In this document: positions 63,088 through 64,000 of the stretch, piece after piece
How positions within the stretch are numbered: position 1 is the first letter of the stretch
Layout of the letters: each line of letters opens with the position of its first letter
DNA from: Allomyces macrogynus ATCC 38327
Taxonomy: Eukaryota > Blastocladiomycota > Blastocladiomycetes > Blastocladiales > Blastocladiaceae
DNA: 64,000 nucleotides
Assembly (NCBI GenBank): GCA_000151295.1
Contig: GG745328.1
Location: 2,051,333-2,115,332 of the forward strand
Direction: 5' to 3'
Translations under genes and position numbers: made by a program
Notes under the pieces: model-generated
What the model was told of the DNA's origin: nothing
Database searches by the model: none
Seen by the model: only the letters and a program-made list of their open reading frames with translations

Positions 63088-63497
63088 GAGCGCGTGGGGA
63101 GAGATTCATTTTTTGGCTTGTGCGATTTCGAATGGGAGCGTGAGCGGGTTGTTTTTGGCCATGCGTCGTTGCCTGATCTTGCACGCTCGCCTTCAAAGTC
63201 CTTGATGCAAACCCACCACTCTCCACCGCTACCTGACTTCCTGACATACCAACAAAACACCAGGAGAAATGAGCAATCTCGACAAGGAATCCATCTACAA
63301 CGGTCACTATTAATACAACGAGCGGTAACCGCCAAACAGGAAAGCAACAGACACGCCAACAAATGAACAATGATTTGAACAACCGGGCAAACGAAAAAGC
63401 AATACCGCCACCCCAAAAACTTGACTTCACGAGCCAGCCGGCTCGCCATGCACCACGCACCACGCCCTTCTTCCTCCTCCTTCATTTGCGCCATTCA
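63088..63497. terminator. Convergent 3' region
   Basis: 410 nt between the F-box/WD40 stop and the stop of the partial right-edge gene. It is AT-richer from about 63230 to 63420, as expected for 3' UTRs. Confidence 0.4.
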
Positions 63498-64000
63498 TTA
63501 CATGGCGGCCGGCGGCAACGGCGGCAGCTCATCGACGAGATCCTGCTCCCCGACAAGCGTCGCCGGCGCAACCACCGCATCACCCGCGCGGTACGCCGCC
63601 GCCGCCGCCGCACGAATCGGCTGCAACGCGATTGGCGACGACGACGGCGTCGTCGGTGGCGCTCGCGGTGCGCCCGGCGGCGTCCCCGGATCCTCGTCAC
63701 GACCACGACTCCCCTTCTTGGTCGCGGCTGCGACCGCCGCGGGCCCCGCGGGGCACATGCACGACGCGCCTGCAGCAGTCAAGTCTTCGGCGACGGATGC
63801 GGGGTAGGATGGGTCGTGTTCGGCACCGACTTCGATCTGCACGCCGACTTGTGCGCCCGGGTCGTATTTCGGCGGCGGCGGCAGGCTGAGCATGAGCCGC
63901 ACGGGCTGTGCGTCCTCGGTTGGGCTCGATGACCGGCGGTGGTGGTGGTGGTGGTGGTAATGCGCGGGGGACGGCGCGATTCGTGGAGATCCGGGGGTGA
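63498..64000 (-). CDS. Partial hypothetical protein, N-terminus beyond window
   Basis: A minus-strand frame open from the right edge of the window to a stop at 63498, about 167 codons. It is Pro/Ala/Ser-rich with a short poly-His run near 63940 and ordered-looking stretches 'PVRLMLSLPPPPKYDPGAQV' and 'EVGAEHDPSYPASVAEDL'. The end is 'VGEQDLVDELPPLPPAAM'. No family recognised. The start must lie to the right of the window. Confidence 0.5.
   Translation of the reverse strand, partial: TPGSPRIAPSPAHYHHHHHHRRSSSPTEDAQPVRLMLSLPPPPKYDPGAQVGVQIEVGAEHDPSYPASVAEDLTAAGASCMCPAGPAAVAAATKKGSRGRDEDPGTPPGAPRAPPTTPSSSPIALQPIRAAAAAAYRAGDAVVAPATLVGEQDLVDELPPLPPAAM

Noticed and set aside
1..64000. CRISPR arrays, operons, prophage or bacterial defence systems
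   Set aside because: Spliced genes, fungal families and lack of regular spacer repeats exclude a prokaryotic source; no such system is present.
1..64000. tRNA and rRNA genes
   Set aside because: No A-box/B-box pair with a foldable cloverleaf and no rRNA core sequence was noticed by eye; a tRNAscan-SE and Rfam run would settle it.

Overview
This is GC- and CpG-rich nuclear DNA of a fungus, most likely a zoosporic (flagellated) early-diverging lineage such as Blastocladiomycota. The evidence is short GT-AG introns (mostly about 60-130 nt), fungal families (Clr2-type silencing factor, mitochondrial Mgm1, a CEG1-type capping enzyme without a fused triphosphatase), and an axonemal protein (CFAP91) that non-flagellated fungi lack. 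The phylum is an inference; the sequence does not name the species. Proteins are rich in Ala, Ser and Pro and carry long low-complexity stretches. I saw no rRNA, tRNA or CRISPR array. One assembly gap lies at 46952-47796.

Layout, left to right. 1-13352, mostly minus strand: a partial TAF4-like protein, an XPG/FEN1-family nuclease, the mRNA capping enzyme in ten exons, a hypothetical protein, a plus-strand WD40-like gene that looks broken, and a PPIL4-type cyclophilin-RRM protein. 13996-16290: a membrane protein with a beta-lactamase fold whose catalytic motifs are lost. 16600-25050: a Ser/Arg/Lys-rich low-complexity protein and a large Clr2-like heterochromatin silencing protein. About 25500-27050: a CpG-poor, repeat-rich island that looks like degenerate transposon DNA.

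27351-44204: the mitochondrial dynamin MGM1, complex I subunit NDUFA2, flagellar CFAP91 divergent from checkpoint clamp subunit RAD9, an sn1-specific diacylglycerol lipase with an intact catalytic triad, and the PSO2/SNM1 crosslink-repair nuclease. 45098-55317: a Ser/Thr/Pro-rich type I membrane protein interrupted by the gap, a multi-pass hypothetical protein, an RGS-domain protein and a B-type cyclin. 56840-64000: a class C (GABA-B-like) GPCR divergent from an F-box/WD40 protein, then a partial gene at the right edge.

The genes are ordinary single-copy nuclear genes and form no operon-like system. Genome maintenance and cell cycle (RAD9, PSO2, XPG-like nuclease, cyclin B, F-box/WD40) and signalling (class C GPCR, RGS, DAG lipase) are well represented, but nothing in the sequence shows that neighbours are co-regulated beyond three divergent gene pairs. 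The most unusual items are the catalytically dead beta-lactamase-like protein, the Clr2-like protein with a recurrent RDPRL motif, the GPCR with a PH-like tail, the CpG-poor island and the broken WD40 gene.
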